Shown here in pieces: positions 31,559-42,000 of a DNA stretch of 64,000 nt (positions are counted from its first letter, which is position 1; the number at the start of each line of letters is the position of its first letter). The position numbers and the translations under genes are program-made. The stretch comes from an uncultured Collinsella sp. GTDB taxonomy: Bacteria > Actinomycetota > Coriobacteriia > Coriobacteriales > Coriobacteriaceae. The notes under the pieces were generated by a model. The model did no database searches, had not been told where the DNA came from, and was given only the letters and a program-made list of their open reading frames with translations. The DNA lies in assembly GCA_958415525.1 (NCBI GenBank), contig CATYZE010000004.1, positions 62,001 to 126,000 of the forward strand, read 5' to 3'.

Positions 31559-32404
31559 ATGCTCATTTTAAAGAAGATCAACAATAACGTTGCTCTTGCC
31601 GCCAGCGATGACGGCCGAGAGGTTGTTGTCTTTGGCAAGGGCATCGGTTTCCACGAGATGCCCTACGAGCTTGCCGATGAGTCTCTCATCCAGCGCAAAT
31701 TCTATAACGTTCCCGAGAGCCTGCAGGATATGGTGGGCACCCTTCCCGACGACGTCCTGCTCGCCGCGAGCGACATTGCCTGTTTTGCGTCACAGCAGCT
31801 TGGTTGCAAGCTATCCGGTGGCCTGCCCTTTATCCTGGCAGATCACCTGCAGTTTGCCGTCCAGCGCGATGACGACCAACTCAGCGCTCCCAACCCGCTC
31901 GAGCACGAGGTGGCCTTCATCTACCCGCGTGAGCTCCAGATCGGCCAGGCCGCGCTCGCCATCGTGCAAAAGCACACCGGCGCCAAGCTGGGTCAGAACG
32001 AGGCCACGAGCATCGCGCTCCACATCGTTAACGCCGAGGTCGACGGCATGGGCCGCGCCAAGGACATGGACTTCATCATGAAGAGCACCCGCGTGCTCGA
32101 CGAGGTGACCCATTCCGTGGAAAAGCAGCTTGGCTGCTCGCTCGACACGGCGTCGTATTGCTACATTCGCTTTCTTGCGCACCTGCGCTTTTTGGTCCGC
32201 CGCCTCTGCAAGGGTAAGTGCACGCAGACGGAGAACTCCTCGCTGTTCATGCAGGCCGCCCGCGATTTTCCCGAGGCCTACCAGTGCGCATATGCCATCA
32301 ACCGCGTGTTCGAGAAAGAGTTTAAGCAGAGCTGCTCGGACGAGGAGCTTTTGTATCTGATGATGCATATCAACCGTCTGCGATCGGCTTCGCAGACCGA
32401 GTGA
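31559..32404 (+). CDS. BglG/LicT-family transcription antiterminator
   Basis: 281 residues. The N-terminal 55 residues are the RNA-binding CAT domain (ILKKINNNVALAASDDGREV, then FGKGIGFH). Two PTS regulation domains follow with the expected His residues in EHEVAFIYPRELQIGQAAL, SIALHIVNAE and LLYLMMHINRL. Such proteins bind RAT RNA and prevent termination when the cognate beta-glucoside is present, and are controlled by PTS phosphorylation. It stands upstream of the PTS permease and phospho-beta-glucosidase, and RAT-like sites precede both this gene and the PTS gene, which fits autoregulation. Confidence 0.9.
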   Translation: MLILKKINNNVALAASDDGREVVVFGKGIGFHEMPYELADESLIQRKFYNVPESLQDMVGTLPDDVLLAASDIACFASQQLGCKLSGGLPFILADHLQFAVQRDDDQLSAPNPLEHEVAFIYPRELQIGQAALAIVQKHTGAKLGQNEATSIALHIVNAEVDGMGRAKDMDFIMKSTRVLDEVTHSVEKQLGCSLDTASYCYIRFLAHLRFLVRRLCKGKCTQTENSSLFMQAARDFPEAYQCAYAINRVFEKEFKQSCSDEELLYLMMHINRLRSASQTE

Positions 32405-32445
32405 GTAAGGCCGCCAGCCTGGCGGCAATCGCAACAATTCTTTTT

Positions 32446-32490
32446 GGTTTCTAGCTGCGGGCAAGGTACCGGCTCGCGGTAGGGGATATT
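32446..32490 (+). promoter_or_regulatory. RAT-like site overlapping a terminator hairpin before the PTS gene
   Basis: GGTTTCTAGCTGCGGGCAAG and GTACC (32446-32470) resemble a diverged RAT stem. Its 3' side overlaps a small hairpin TACCG-gctcg-CGGTA (32467-32481) followed by GGGGATATTTTT. Mutually exclusive folding of this kind is the LicT mechanism. Weak match; inferred mainly from context. Confidence 0.4.
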
Positions 32491-32522
32491 TTTGTCGAAA
32501 TTTGGAAAAGAGAGGACAGATC

Positions 32523-33962
32523 ATGGCAGGTAAATACGACGATCTTGCTGCCCAGATCGTAGAGCTAGTTGGCGGCAAGTCCAACGTCAAATGCGTCGCA
32601 CACTGCATTACCCGTGTTCGTTTTAAGCTCAAGGACGAGTCGAAGGCCAATGACGAGGCAATCTCCGAGCTGCCCAACGTCATCAAGGTCATGCACGCCA
32701 ACGGCCAGTACCAGGTTGTTGTGGGCAACATCGTCGAGGACGTCTACGACGCCGTTCTCAGGGCCGGCGGTTTTAGCGACGGCGGCGCCGTCGACGCCGA
32801 TGACGACGATGCCGCTCCCAAGGGCGTTACCGATGTGATCATCGACCTCATCTCGGGCATCTTCGCCCCCATGCTCGGCACCTTCGCCGCTGCCGGTATC
32901 ATGAAGGGCCTGCTGGCGCTCGCTACCTTCCTGGTCCCGAGCTTTGCCAACGACGGCGCCTACACGCTGCTCTACACCGTCGCTGACGGCATGTTCTACT
33001 TCCTGCCCGTGGTGCTTGGCTTTACCGCGGCCAAGAAGTTCAAGATGAGCGAGTTCAACGGCATGGCCATCGCCTTTGCCCTGGTGTATCCCACCATGGT
33101 TGCCCTGACCTCGGGCGAGGTTGTCGGCTCCGTCGAGCTCGGCTTTGCCGGCACCTTCTCTTGGTACACCACGTTCCTGGGCCTGCCGCTCATCATGCCT
33201 GCCTCGGGTTACACCAGCTCTGTTATCCCCATCCTTCTCATGATCTGGTTCGGCTCCACCCTTGAGCACTGGGTTAAGAAGTGGATGCCCGCTTCTATGA
33301 AGATGTTCTTCACCCCGCTGATCGTCGTCACCGTTACCGTCACCCTTGGCTATCTGGTCATTGGCCCCATCGCCACGCTCATCACCAACCTGCTTGGTGA
33401 GTTCTTCGCGCTGCTGTTTGGCCTGCCCATGATCGGCTCCCTCCTGGGCTGCACCCTCGTCGGTGCCTTCTGGATGTGCCTGGTCATCTTTGGCTTCCAC
33501 TGGTCGCTCGTGCCCATCGCGCTGGTCAACCTGTCCACTCTGGGCCACGACTACATCCTGGGCTCCGTTATCGCCCACTCCTTCTCGCTGGGCGCCGTGC
33601 TCTTTGCCATGTATCTCAAGAACAAGGACGAGAAGTTCCGCGGTATCGCGCTGCCGGCCATGATCTCCGCCTTCTTCTTTGGTGTCACCGAGCCCGCTAT
33701 CTACGGTGTCGCCCTGCCCGATAAGAAGGCCTTCATCAACGCCAGCATCGGTTCTGCCGTGGGCGGCCTCATCATCGGTATCTCCGGCGCCGTGGTGTAC
33801 ATGTCCGGTGGTCTGGGCGTCTTCAACTGGCTGTCCTTCATCGATCCCTCCGGTGTTAACGGCATCAACCACATGATCTGGGCCATCGTTGCCTCGCTCG
33901 TGGGTGCCGCCGTGGGCTTCGCAATCGAGTTTGTCACCTACAAGCCCGAGGCTGCAAAGTAA
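32523..33962 (+). CDS. PTS beta-glucoside-type transporter, EIIBC
   Basis: 479 residues. Residues 1-85 are EIIB with the phosphorylated cysteine in HCITRVRFKLKD. After an Asp-rich linker the EIIC domain begins near 100 (ISGIFAPMLGTFAAAGIMKG) with about ten membrane segments, and carries FHWSLVPI and GVTEPAIYGV, conserved in the glucose-glucoside EIIC family. There is no EIIA domain, so phosphate must come from a separate EIIA. AGAGGAC precedes the ATG. Position between LicT and a family 1 glycosidase indicates import of a beta-glucoside as its 6-phosphate. Confidence 0.9.
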   Translation: MAGKYDDLAAQIVELVGGKSNVKCVAHCITRVRFKLKDESKANDEAISELPNVIKVMHANGQYQVVVGNIVEDVYDAVLRAGGFSDGGAVDADDDDAAPKGVTDVIIDLISGIFAPMLGTFAAAGIMKGLLALATFLVPSFANDGAYTLLYTVADGMFYFLPVVLGFTAAKKFKMSEFNGMAIAFALVYPTMVALTSGEVVGSVELGFAGTFSWYTTFLGLPLIMPASGYTSSVIPILLMIWFGSTLEHWVKKWMPASMKMFFTPLIVVTVTVTLGYLVIGPIATLITNLLGEFFALLFGLPMIGSLLGCTLVGAFWMCLVIFGFHWSLVPIALVNLSTLGHDYILGSVIAHSFSLGAVLFAMYLKNKDEKFRGIALPAMISAFFFGVTEPAIYGVALPDKKAFINASIGSAVGGLIIGISGAVVYMSGGLGVFNWLSFIDPSGVNGINHMIWAIVASLVGAAVGFAIEFVTYKPEAAK

Positions 33963-33988
33963 CCCAAACGAAAAAGACTCGGTACCAA

Positions 33989-34020
33989 GTCGGCGGGGAC
34001 AAGCGCCCCGCCGGCTTTTT
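33989..34020 (+). terminator. Intrinsic terminator after the PTS gene
   Basis: GTCGGCGGGG, seven-base loop, CCCCGCCGGC, TTTTT. Confidence 0.85.
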
Positions 34021-34075
34021 CCAAATGGGCGAGACTGTCCGCACGTGCGCCCGTTTGGGCAACTGCCCAAACTAA

Positions 34076-34223
34076 AACTATGCCGGTTTACTACGATGAA
34101 TCTTCGGGGGCCGACCACACCGTGATTTTTCGGAAATCGGCAAGCCATCTACCTGCGGTTTTAGTTTTGCAATTTCCGGTGTGCTCGGGGGTCATCGATC
34201 CATCGTAGTAAACCGGCATAGTT
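34076..34223. repeat. Long palindromic repeat family P4, copy b
   Basis: Outer arms AAACTATGCCGGTTTACTAC and its complement at 34204-34223 are near-perfect; inner arms CCGACCACACCG and CGGTGTGCTCGG pair with one mismatch. The centre carries AAATCGGCAAGCC and CTACCTGCGGTTTT, shared with the other copies. Copies b and c lie side by side in the 556-base gap between the PTS and glycosidase genes. Confidence 0.75.
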
Positions 34224-34268
34224 TCGATCGGCCGGTCCGTGCGCGTCCCGCAACATGCCTCGCCACGA

Positions 34269-34420
34269 AACCGGCCTATCTACTACGTTTGAGTGGTAGG
34301 GGCCAACCATACGGTGGTTTTCCGAAAACCGTCAAGCCTTCTACCTGCGGTTTTATTATTGCCAATTGCGGCGTGGTCGGGGGTTCACGACTAAACGTAG
34401 TAGATGGGCCGGTTTCGTGG
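34269..34420. repeat. Long palindromic repeat family P4, copy c
   Basis: AACCGGCCTATCTACTACG and its counterpart CGTAGTAGATGGGCCGGTT are the outer arms. The inner hairpin ACGGTGGTTTTCCGAAAACCGT and the conserved CTACCTGCGGTTTT follow. It ends about 100 bases before the glycosidase gene. Confidence 0.75.
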
Positions 34421-34518
34421 CGGCCGACTCAACGCGAACCCCGATCGGGACGCAAATTACCTCGTGGACGCCGCTTCGGCGTCCACGCAACATCCCAACA
34501 CGTACGAAAGGAGCCAAC

Positions 34519-35967
34519 ATGGCTTTTCCCGATGGATTTCTGTGGGGCGGCGCCACTGCCGCCAATCAGTGCGAAGGCGGATACAACGAGGACGGCAAGG
34601 GCCTCGGCGTTCCCGACATCATGACCGGCGGCACGGTCTCCGAGCCGCGCCACATTACCGACGGCATTCTGCCCCAGTACCACTATCCCAGCCACGAGGC
34701 CGTGGACATGTACCATCACTACCTCGACGACATCAAGCTCTTTGGCGAGATGGGCTTTAAGTGCTACCGCATGTCCATCAACTGGAGCCGTATCTTCCCC
34801 AACGGCGACGAGGCCGAGCCCAACCAGGCCGGCATCGAGTTCTACCGCCGCGTGTTCCAGGCCTGTCAGGAGCAGGGCATCGAGCCCATGGTTACCCTCA
34901 GCCACTACGAGCTGCCCTATGGCCTGTCCAAAAACTACGGCGGCTGGAAGAACCCCAAGCTCATCGATTTCTACCTCAACTACGCCCGCACCGTCATGAC
35001 CGAGTACAAGGGCCTGGTGCGCTACTGGCTCACCTTTAACGAGATCAATTGCCTGCTCATGGGCGGCTTTGGCGGCGTGATGGGCGGCGGCATGGTGCCC
35101 GAGGCAACTGACACGCTCATGGCCTTTGGCAACTGCGACTGGGACGATCCACAGGCGCGCTTCGATGCCCTGCACCACCAGTTCCTGGCGAGCGCCAAGT
35201 GTGTCACCATGGGCCATCAGATCGATCCCCAGAACAAGATCGGCTGCATGATCGCCGGCAACGCCTGCTACCCGCACACGTGCAATCCGGCAGACGTTCT
35301 GGCTGCACAAAAGCAGCAGCGCGAGATGAACTTCTACTGCGGCGACGTGCAGGTGCGCGGTGCGTATCCCTCGTGGGCGCCCAGCGTGTGGCGCCGCGAA
35401 GGTGTGCACGTGGAGGTCTCGCCCGAGGACGCCGCCACGCTGGCCGCCGGCAAGGTCGACTTCTACAGCTTTAGCTACTACATGAGCGCCACGGCCACGG
35501 CTGACCCGGTGCTGCTGGAGCAGGGCAACATCTTTGGTGGCGCCGGCAACGAGTACCTCAAGAAGAGCGATTGGGGTTGGGCGATTGACCCCGAGGGCCT
35601 GCGCTACTACCTGGAGGAGGTCTACGACCGCTACCAGGTGCCGCTGATGATCGTCGAGAACGGCCTGGGCGCCGTGGACGAGGTCGAGGCGGACGGTTCG
35701 ATCCACGACGGCTACCGCATCGATTACCTGCGCGAGCATATCAAGCAGATGGAGATTGCCATCGAGGACGGCGTGGACCTGATGGGCTACACCATGTGGG
35801 GCTGCATCGATTTGGTGAGCGCCTCGACCGGCGAGATGAAGAAGCGCTACGGCTTCATCTACGTCGACAAGGACAACGACGGCAACGGCACGCTCGCCCG
35901 CAGCCGCAAAGACAGCTTCTTCTGGTACAAGAAGGTCATCGAGTCCAACGGCGCCGACCTGGCCTAG
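34519..35967 (+). CDS. 6-phospho-beta-glucosidase, glycoside hydrolase family 1
   Basis: 482 residues. FLWGGATAANQCEGGYNEDG at the N terminus is the GH1 signature. The acid/base Glu175 lies in LTFNEIN and the nucleophile in IVENGLG (near residue 375). The loop SASTGEMKKRYGFIYVD has the Ser, Lys and Tyr that bind the 6-phosphate in phospho-beta-glucosidases. It hydrolyses the phosphorylated beta-glucoside brought in by the PTS. GAAAGGAGCC precedes ATG 34519. Because two P4 palindromes and a terminator separate it from the PTS gene, it is probably transcribed partly on its own. A P2 terminator follows. Confidence 0.93.
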   Translation: MAFPDGFLWGGATAANQCEGGYNEDGKGLGVPDIMTGGTVSEPRHITDGILPQYHYPSHEAVDMYHHYLDDIKLFGEMGFKCYRMSINWSRIFPNGDEAEPNQAGIEFYRRVFQACQEQGIEPMVTLSHYELPYGLSKNYGGWKNPKLIDFYLNYARTVMTEYKGLVRYWLTFNEINCLLMGGFGGVMGGGMVPEATDTLMAFGNCDWDDPQARFDALHHQFLASAKCVTMGHQIDPQNKIGCMIAGNACYPHTCNPADVLAAQKQQREMNFYCGDVQVRGAYPSWAPSVWRREGVHVEVSPEDAATLAAGKVDFYSFSYYMSATATADPVLLEQGNIFGGAGNEYLKKSDWGWAIDPEGLRYYLEEVYDRYQVPLMIVENGLGAVDEVEADGSIHDGYRIDYLREHIKQMEIAIEDGVDLMGYTMWGCIDLVSASTGEMKKRYGFIYVDKDNDGNGTLARSRKDSFFWYKKVIESNGADLA

Positions 35968-35994
35968 CCAAGTCTCAACCAGCGTAAACGCCGC

Positions 35995-36031
35995 AACCAC
36001 CACAAAGGGGCCACCTTTGTGGTGGTTTTTG
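35995..36031 (+). terminator. P2-family terminator
   Basis: AACCACCACAAAGG, loop GG, CCACCTTTGTGGTGG, TTTTT. The loop is shorter than in other copies. Confidence 0.85.
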
Positions 36032-36198
36032 CTTTGGTAGATGGTTGGGACATGCCTTACAATCTACTGAGTAGTTCATGCTGGGCGGAAAGACGGAAGG
36101 GGCTCGATGCGACCCTAGTCAGGCATACGGATAGATTGAGCCAATGGACAGCGGATGAATGGACGCTGCCCGCTATTCGTATGCGATAAGGAGCACCC

Positions 36199-37479
36199 AT
36201 GCCCACATCTGTATTCCCAAAAGTCCGCTCGTCGCTGTCCGCGCAGGCCAGGCGCCTGGTGGCGATGCGCTTTCTCATCTACACCGGTTTTCAGACCAGC
36301 TATTTTATCGGCGTCATCGGGACGCTCACCTATGCGGATAACGCCTCGGTCGTCGCGACATCGCTGGCCGTTCTGTTTATGAACGTTTTCGTGATCCTGG
36401 GATCCTTTGCGGGCGGCGCGGCGCTCGACGCCCGGGGTCCGCGCCGCCATTTCTTGCTGAGCATCATCGGCGCTCTCGCAACTGGCACGGCAATCATCGC
36501 CTTTGGTAGCGCGACCGGCGTCGTCCTGCTCGGCGCGGTGTTTCTGGGCTTTACGATGGGATTCGCTCAGCCCATCGCCACGTCCTATCCGGCCTACCTC
36601 ACCAACGACCCTGTCGAGCTCAAAGACATCAACTCTGCCATCGCCATGTTTTCAAACGTGAGCATTATCGTCGGACCCACGCTGGGCGGCTTTGTCGCGG
36701 CGGCTGCGTCGTCGCGCGCGGTGTTCGTGCTTATGATGCTCTTTACTGTGCTGGCGTTCGTCGTCGGTTGGGGCTTTAGGCCGCAGGCCAGCCATGTCGC
36801 CGGGCATGCGGATGCCGATTCGGCAGAGGAAGGGGAGCGTGCGGGACGAAGCCCCGACCCCAGCACGTCCGCCCGCGCCACCTTCGCAGCCAGCATCAAG
36901 ACGGTCTTTACCAACAGCGTCCTCGCGCTACTTTTCTGCATCATTTTTCTTTCGAACTTTGGCTACGGAGCCTTCGATCCGCTCGAGTCGTTTTTCTATC
37001 GCGATGTCCTACGCGTCGGCGTTGAGTGGATGGGCTGGCTCTCGTCGGCCTCGGGCGTGGGCGCGGTGCTGGGTGCCGTGCTCGCGCTCCGCTTGCCGCC
37101 GCACCTGGTCAACCTTAAAACGCTGCTCGTGGCACTTATGTCCGTGGGCCTGGGAAGCCTGCTCTATGTGGGGACGCCGTACGTGGGTGTGGCCCTTGTC
37201 GGCCAGGTCGCCCTGGGCATAGCTTGGGGTGTCGTCAACCCGCTCCACAACACCATCGTGCAAACGACGGCGCCGCTCGAGCAACTCGGCCGTGTGAACT
37301 CGGTCATGGGCTTTGGCAATATGTTCGCCGGCGTGGCGCCGCTGGCGATTGCCCCGTGGCTGGCGTCGACATTTGGCGTGCAGCAGACGCTCATCGGAGC
37401 AGGCATGGTCGTGACGGCAGTCCCCACGGCGCTGCTGCTGTTTGGACGCAATCACTTGGAACGTGCCGTAAAGCGGTAA
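36199..37479 (+). CDS. MFS transporter
   Basis: 426 residues, about 12 membrane helices in two halves separated by a charged loop (GHADADSAEEGERAGRSPDP, near residues 200-220). GAALDARGPRRHFLLS after helix 2 is the MFS motif A region. The sequence resembles drug or metabolite exporters of the MFS_1/MFS_3 group, but substrate is not evident. ATAAGGAGCACCC precedes the ATG. It is alone; a P3 hairpin and a P2 terminator follow in tandem. Confidence 0.85.
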   Translation: MPTSVFPKVRSSLSAQARRLVAMRFLIYTGFQTSYFIGVIGTLTYADNASVVATSLAVLFMNVFVILGSFAGGAALDARGPRRHFLLSIIGALATGTAIIAFGSATGVVLLGAVFLGFTMGFAQPIATSYPAYLTNDPVELKDINSAIAMFSNVSIIVGPTLGGFVAAAASSRAVFVLMMLFTVLAFVVGWGFRPQASHVAGHADADSAEEGERAGRSPDPSTSARATFAASIKTVFTNSVLALLFCIIFLSNFGYGAFDPLESFFYRDVLRVGVEWMGWLSSASGVGAVLGAVLALRLPPHLVNLKTLLVALMSVGLGSLLYVGTPYVGVALVGQVALGIAWGVVNPLHNTIVQTTAPLEQLGRVNSVMGFGNMFAGVAPLAIAPWLASTFGVQQTLIGAGMVVTAVPTALLLFGRNHLERAVKR

Positions 37480-37480
37480 G

Positions 37481-37545
37481 AAACCATCACAACATTCGAT
37501 GAAAATCGCGATTTTGCCGAAAAACATCGAATGTTGTGATGGTTT
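37481..37545 (+). repeat. P3-family hairpin, copy c
   Basis: AAACCATCACAACATTCGA and TCGAATGTTGTGATGGTTT. Compared with copies a and b the arms carry ATCAC/GTGAT instead of GTCCC/GGGAC, so both sides changed together and pairing is kept. Confidence 0.8.
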
Positions 37546-37563
37546 GGCCCGCAAACGTCACTT

Positions 37564-37603
37564 CCACCACAAAGGGGCCAGGCACCTTTGTGGTGGTTTT
37601 TGC
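37564..37603 (+). terminator. P2-family terminator
   Basis: CCACCACAAAGG, loop GGCCAGGCA, CCTTTGTGGTGG, TTTTT. It stands between the MFS and HAD genes. Confidence 0.85.
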
Positions 37604-37690
37604 TTTGACGGGCCGCGCCTGCGCCTTGGTATACCATGTACGCCGTTTGCGAATGCACTCCACACCGCCGCACAACCCAGAAAGGGCCCC

Positions 37691-38512
37691 ATGGACGCCA
37701 CCTTCAGCCACATCAAAGCCGTGTTCTGCGATATCGACGGCACGCTGCTCACGAGCCAGCACACGGTGTCCCCGCGCACCGTGGCGGCGATTCGCGCCCT
37801 GCGCGAGCGCGGCGTGCTCTTTGGCCTGTGCACCGGGCGCGACGCCCACGCGACCGAGGCCATGTACGAGCTCTGGGGTATCGACGGTCTGGTGAACGTG
37901 CTAGTGGGCTGCGGTGGCGCCGAGGTCATCGACCGCGCGCACGACATCAACGAGCTGAGCTATCCGCTGCCGGGCGAGACCATCGCGCGCATCTGCAGGC
38001 ACATGGCGGACCTTCCGGCAATGCCCGTCTGCCCCCGAGACGGCGTGTTCTACGTGCCCGAGAGCAACGCGTGCGTCGAGCATCTGTCGCGCGTCGATGG
38101 CGTGCCCTACCAGGTGGTCGATTTTGCCGAGTTTTTGCGCGAGCCGCAGCCCAAGGTGATGTTTACCATGGCGCCCGAGGTGATGCCGCAGGTCATCGAG
38201 CGAGCATCGACGTTCGTCGACGACACCGTCAAGGCGGCCGCCCTGCAAACCACGCAGCGCCTCTACGAGTTCATGGATCCGCGCGTGTCCAAGACGCGCG
38301 GCCTTGTGCGCGTGGCGGAGCTCAACGACATGGAGCTCCGGAACATCTGCGTGTTTGGCGATGCCGATAACGACACCTGTATGGTGGCCGACGCCGGCGT
38401 GGGCGTGGCCATGGCAAACGGCAGCGAGGCCACCCGCGCCGCCGCCGACTTTGTGACCGCCAGCAACGACGAAGACGGCATCGCGATCTTTATCGAGGAA
38501 CATCTTCTGTAG
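37691..38512 (+). CDS. HAD-superfamily hydrolase, Cof/IIB subfamily
   Basis: 273 residues. The catalytic motif DIDGTLL is at residues 14-20, motif II is in LCTGRDAH, and GDADNDTCMVADAGVGVAMAN near the C terminus is motif IV of the Cof-type group. Such enzymes dephosphorylate sugar phosphates, flavin or other small phosphates. AGAAAGGGCCCC precedes the ATG. Single gene bounded by terminators on both sides; substrate unknown. Confidence 0.88.
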   Translation: MDATFSHIKAVFCDIDGTLLTSQHTVSPRTVAAIRALRERGVLFGLCTGRDAHATEAMYELWGIDGLVNVLVGCGGAEVIDRAHDINELSYPLPGETIARICRHMADLPAMPVCPRDGVFYVPESNACVEHLSRVDGVPYQVVDFAEFLREPQPKVMFTMAPEVMPQVIERASTFVDDTVKAAALQTTQRLYEFMDPRVSKTRGLVRVAELNDMELRNICVFGDADNDTCMVADAGVGVAMANGSEATRAAADFVTASNDEDGIAIFIEEHLL

Positions 38513-38524
38513 CGCCTGGGGGCA

Positions 38525-38561
38525 GCCACAAAGAGGGCAGAGCGCCTTTGTGGTGGTTTTC
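38525..38561 (+). terminator. P2-family terminator, diverged
   Basis: GCCACAAAGAGG, loop GCAGAGCG, CCTTTGTGGTGG, TTTT, 12 bases after the HAD gene. The left arm has lost one base pair block compared with other copies. Confidence 0.75.
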
Positions 38562-38562
38562 C

Positions 38563-38599
38563 AAGCGTTCCAACAGTCGATTGTTGGAACGCTTTTTTG
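38563..38599 (+). terminator. Intrinsic terminator related to P3
   Basis: AAGCGTTCCAACA, GTCGA, TTGTTGGAACGCTT then TTTT. The CCAACA-TCGA-TGTTGG core recalls the P3 family in a short form. Confidence 0.8.
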
Positions 38600-38639
38600 T
38601 AGCGAGGAGATTTGCAGCCGGTAACATGCGATGTCATTC

Positions 38640-39050
38640 AAGTGTCGATGTATGAACATGTCGGCACACGCTGGTTGTGCAGTAATTGACCAATTAGCTC
38701 AAAACTAATATTTGCAGGTAGATATACTGCCATTCACGGCGCAATTTTGACCGTTCACAGATTGAGCGGGTTAAAACAAAATGTTGTACAAACAATGGTA
38801 AAGTGTCATTTATCTAGATTTGCTAACGAGTTTACCAGCGTCTTTCCGAAATTTAACTCTCGAAAAACAATGCATAGTTTGAATAATTGTCAAGAAGTTA
38901 AGGCAACGCGAAGGAAAATTGACATTGTTAGGCTTGCGTTGTTTAAACAAAGAATAATAATATGCATATCGAGCGCGAGCAATTATAGGTTGCGCGCCCA
39001 AGTTTGATGGTGAAAGAGCAGGATCGCGGTCTCTTGGGGAGGAGACATCG
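38640..39050 (+). other. AT-rich regulatory region before the pilus operon
   Basis: About 410 bases without a gene, visibly richer in A and T than the surrounding coding DNA. It contains several A-tracts and TTTAAAC/TTAAAAC stretches but no promoter I can place with confidence. The ribosome site GGGGAGGAG lies 9 bases before the first pilus gene. The composition suggests either a strongly regulated promoter or acquired DNA. Confidence 0.5.
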
Positions 39051-42000
39051 ATGAAAGCAAATTCAGACAAATCTAAGCAAAGTAATAAAGCGACGCGCCG
39101 TGTACTGGCAGGCGTTTTGTGCGGAGCCTCCGTTTTGAGCCTGGTACTGTCGCTCGTCATGCCCCCGATCTCGCAGGCCATTGCCAACGATGCCCAGGCG
39201 GTTTCTACCGAGAAAACTGTGACGGGGGGGGGTTCCTCAAGTGAGTCTACTGATGTAGACAACACCAACAACGGGGATACCGAAAACCAGAATAGTGCCG
39301 AGACCGAGGGCGACGAGACTGGCGACGATGCTCTCGGGGCGGCCCCGTTGTCTGATGACACGGGAGCCGAGAGCGCTGCGCAGCCCGCGGATGATGGCGC
39401 CAATGATGAAAATGAGGCCATGTCGGCCGTCGCGAACGGCTTCACTGAGTTAAACCAAGACAACATCCACAGTCAGTTCGGACAGAACGGAACGCCTGGA
39501 AAATACATTCTTACCGCTGATCTCAACTACGACGGTACCATTACGCTCGGCCAGGGTGAGACCGTCATTGATCTAAACGGCAAAAAGCTCTCACATTCGG
39601 GCGTTGATGGTGGTAGTTCGAATTTGCCCATGTTTAATGTCCCGACTGGCGCGACGCTTACTATCTTGGATTCTAAGCAGGCAGATGACAATAAATCAGG
39701 GCAATCTGCCGAACAGGGCAAGCTCGCTTCTGTGTCATACAGCGCTGACGGCAAAACGCCCCTCAACCTCACCTACTATGTGACTGAATCCAGCGTGGAT
39801 ACTAAGGACAGTACTCGTACAAACGAGACCACCTACGAGCACGAGGTTGCCATCAATGGTGCCATCGTGGGCACCACTGCCCACTCTACGATGAAGCTCA
39901 TCAACGTCTGTGGCGGTGCGTTTAACCTTCAGAGCGGCGTGCTGACCACGACTCAGGACGCAAATGTTGGCAACCTGATTTATGCCGAGACGGGATCTAC
40001 CGTCAACATGAGTGGCGGATACGTTTGTGGTGCTTCTATAGGCAGCAGTGGTGCTGGTGCTGGAATTCATGTTGAGGGCTCAACCCTGGAGATCTCTGAC
40101 GGCGTAATCGCTGGTAACTATGCCCCCAGTGGCGGCGGCGTTTATGCCCTGAATTCTAGGGTAGACATGGTTGGCGGGATTATCTCCGGTAACGGTACAA
40201 ATGATTATCAAAGCGGTTATGGCGCGGGAATTTGTGCTGAGGACTCTATGGTGACCATTACGAATGGTTACATTACTAACAACAAATATCAGTTCTATAC
40301 CGATGAAGGACACAAAGGTAACGGTTGTCACGGTGGTGGCGGCATTGCTGCCTTTAGCCACAATCAGGGACAGAAAAAAGGCGGTCTGGTTATTAGCGGC
40401 GGCTACATCACGGGCAACTACTCTGCCGAGGCTGGCGGCGGCGTTTATGCTGGCGCTTGGAATAAACCTCTTTCCGGGTTTGCGTTTTATGGTGGAATCA
40501 TCGCCAGCAATGTGGCGCAAAACTCAGAGGGTGGCGGCATCCGTATCGCTGCGCCTACAGTTGGCGAATTTAATGTGAGCGGCAAGAAAGCCTACATCAC
40601 TAACAATACGACCAATACCACCAACGACTGGGGCGGCGGTGGCGTATTCGTCCAGGGTAGTAGTGACCAAGGCATTAAATCGGCGAGCCTCAATATATAT
40701 AACGCGCTGATTACCAACAATCATGCCAATGGCTTTGGCGGCGGGTTTGCCGCTTGCCCGACTGGTAAGACTGCCATTACCGATACCAATGGCATCGCGA
40801 TTTTCGGTAATTCTGACGGTAAACCTGACGGTAGTGGTTATAACCGATCGGGCGGCACCCACGACAAGAACGACGACGCGGATTGGCGCCCTAACCACGA
40901 AGGCGGCGAAATAACTGAAGACTTTAAAAAAGCCGGTCACCAGGATCTTTTTCTTATTCGCGATAGTGCTAACGCTGAATCGCTGCCGTATATCGCTGCC
41001 GTAACAGGTCAGATGCTTGGTGGCGGAGCTGCCAATTGGTCGGGCACGATTGACGGTCAGTCTACGACCATCGGTAAGTATGACGGAGCCCGGGCCAAGT
41101 ACATGATTGGCCTAAGGTCCAAATCGTCCGTTGATGATCAAAATGTCGCTATAGGGCTGGCTTCGTTATATATCACAGGCAACAAATCCAACGTCCACGG
41201 TGGCGGAATCATGACCAACGGCGACGTAATCGCTGGCTCCACCACGCAGGTGAGCGTGTATCCCAGTATGAAGCTCACGGGCAGCAAGGCGCTGGTGGGC
41301 CGTGCTCTCAAGGAGGGCGAGTTCGAGTTCGAACTGCTCAAGCAAGGTTCGAACCTGCAGGCCCCCTCGTTTAACGACAAAGGTGTCCTGCAGCCCAACG
41401 GTTGCCGGGTGGTCGATACGGCTCAAAATGATACAAATGGCAGCTTTACCTTCGACCTGGGCGAGGTTTATGCCGATACCAATCTTGTCTACTATCTGGT
41501 GGAGAAGCCGAGTGCCGAAAAAGACATTACCTATAGCAAGACCATCTACAAGATTGAGCCTACGGTCACGGAGGACACGAGCAAGTCGCATGACGTACTC
41601 GACATTCACTACACCTATTACAAAGTTGATAGCGTAAAGATCACGAAGACAGAAAATGGCAAAGCTTCGGAGTCTACGGTGAACGGAACTTCCAACAACG
41701 ACGTTGTTTCGATTCAGCTGACGAACGATACTACCTTCACTAACGAATACACTCCGTACACCTCCAGCGGCTCTTGGACTCCTAAGGTGACTAAGTTCGT
41801 TAAGGGTGGCGAGATGAAGGAGTTTACGCTTCAACTTGCGACCGACAAAGAGTTCACGAAGATCGTTCAGAATAAGTCGACCAAGACCGATGCTGGTAAG
41901 TCCCAGACCTTAAGCTTCGACGAGATTAAGTACGAACTAAAAGACCTCGAAAAACTCGCGTCCGACTCCACGGGCCGCGGTGCAAGCAATACCTTTACTT

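Noticed and set aside
36159..36341. 60-codon frame overlapping the start of the MFS gene
   Set aside because: Out-of-frame shadow of the MFS coding sequence without a ribosome binding site.
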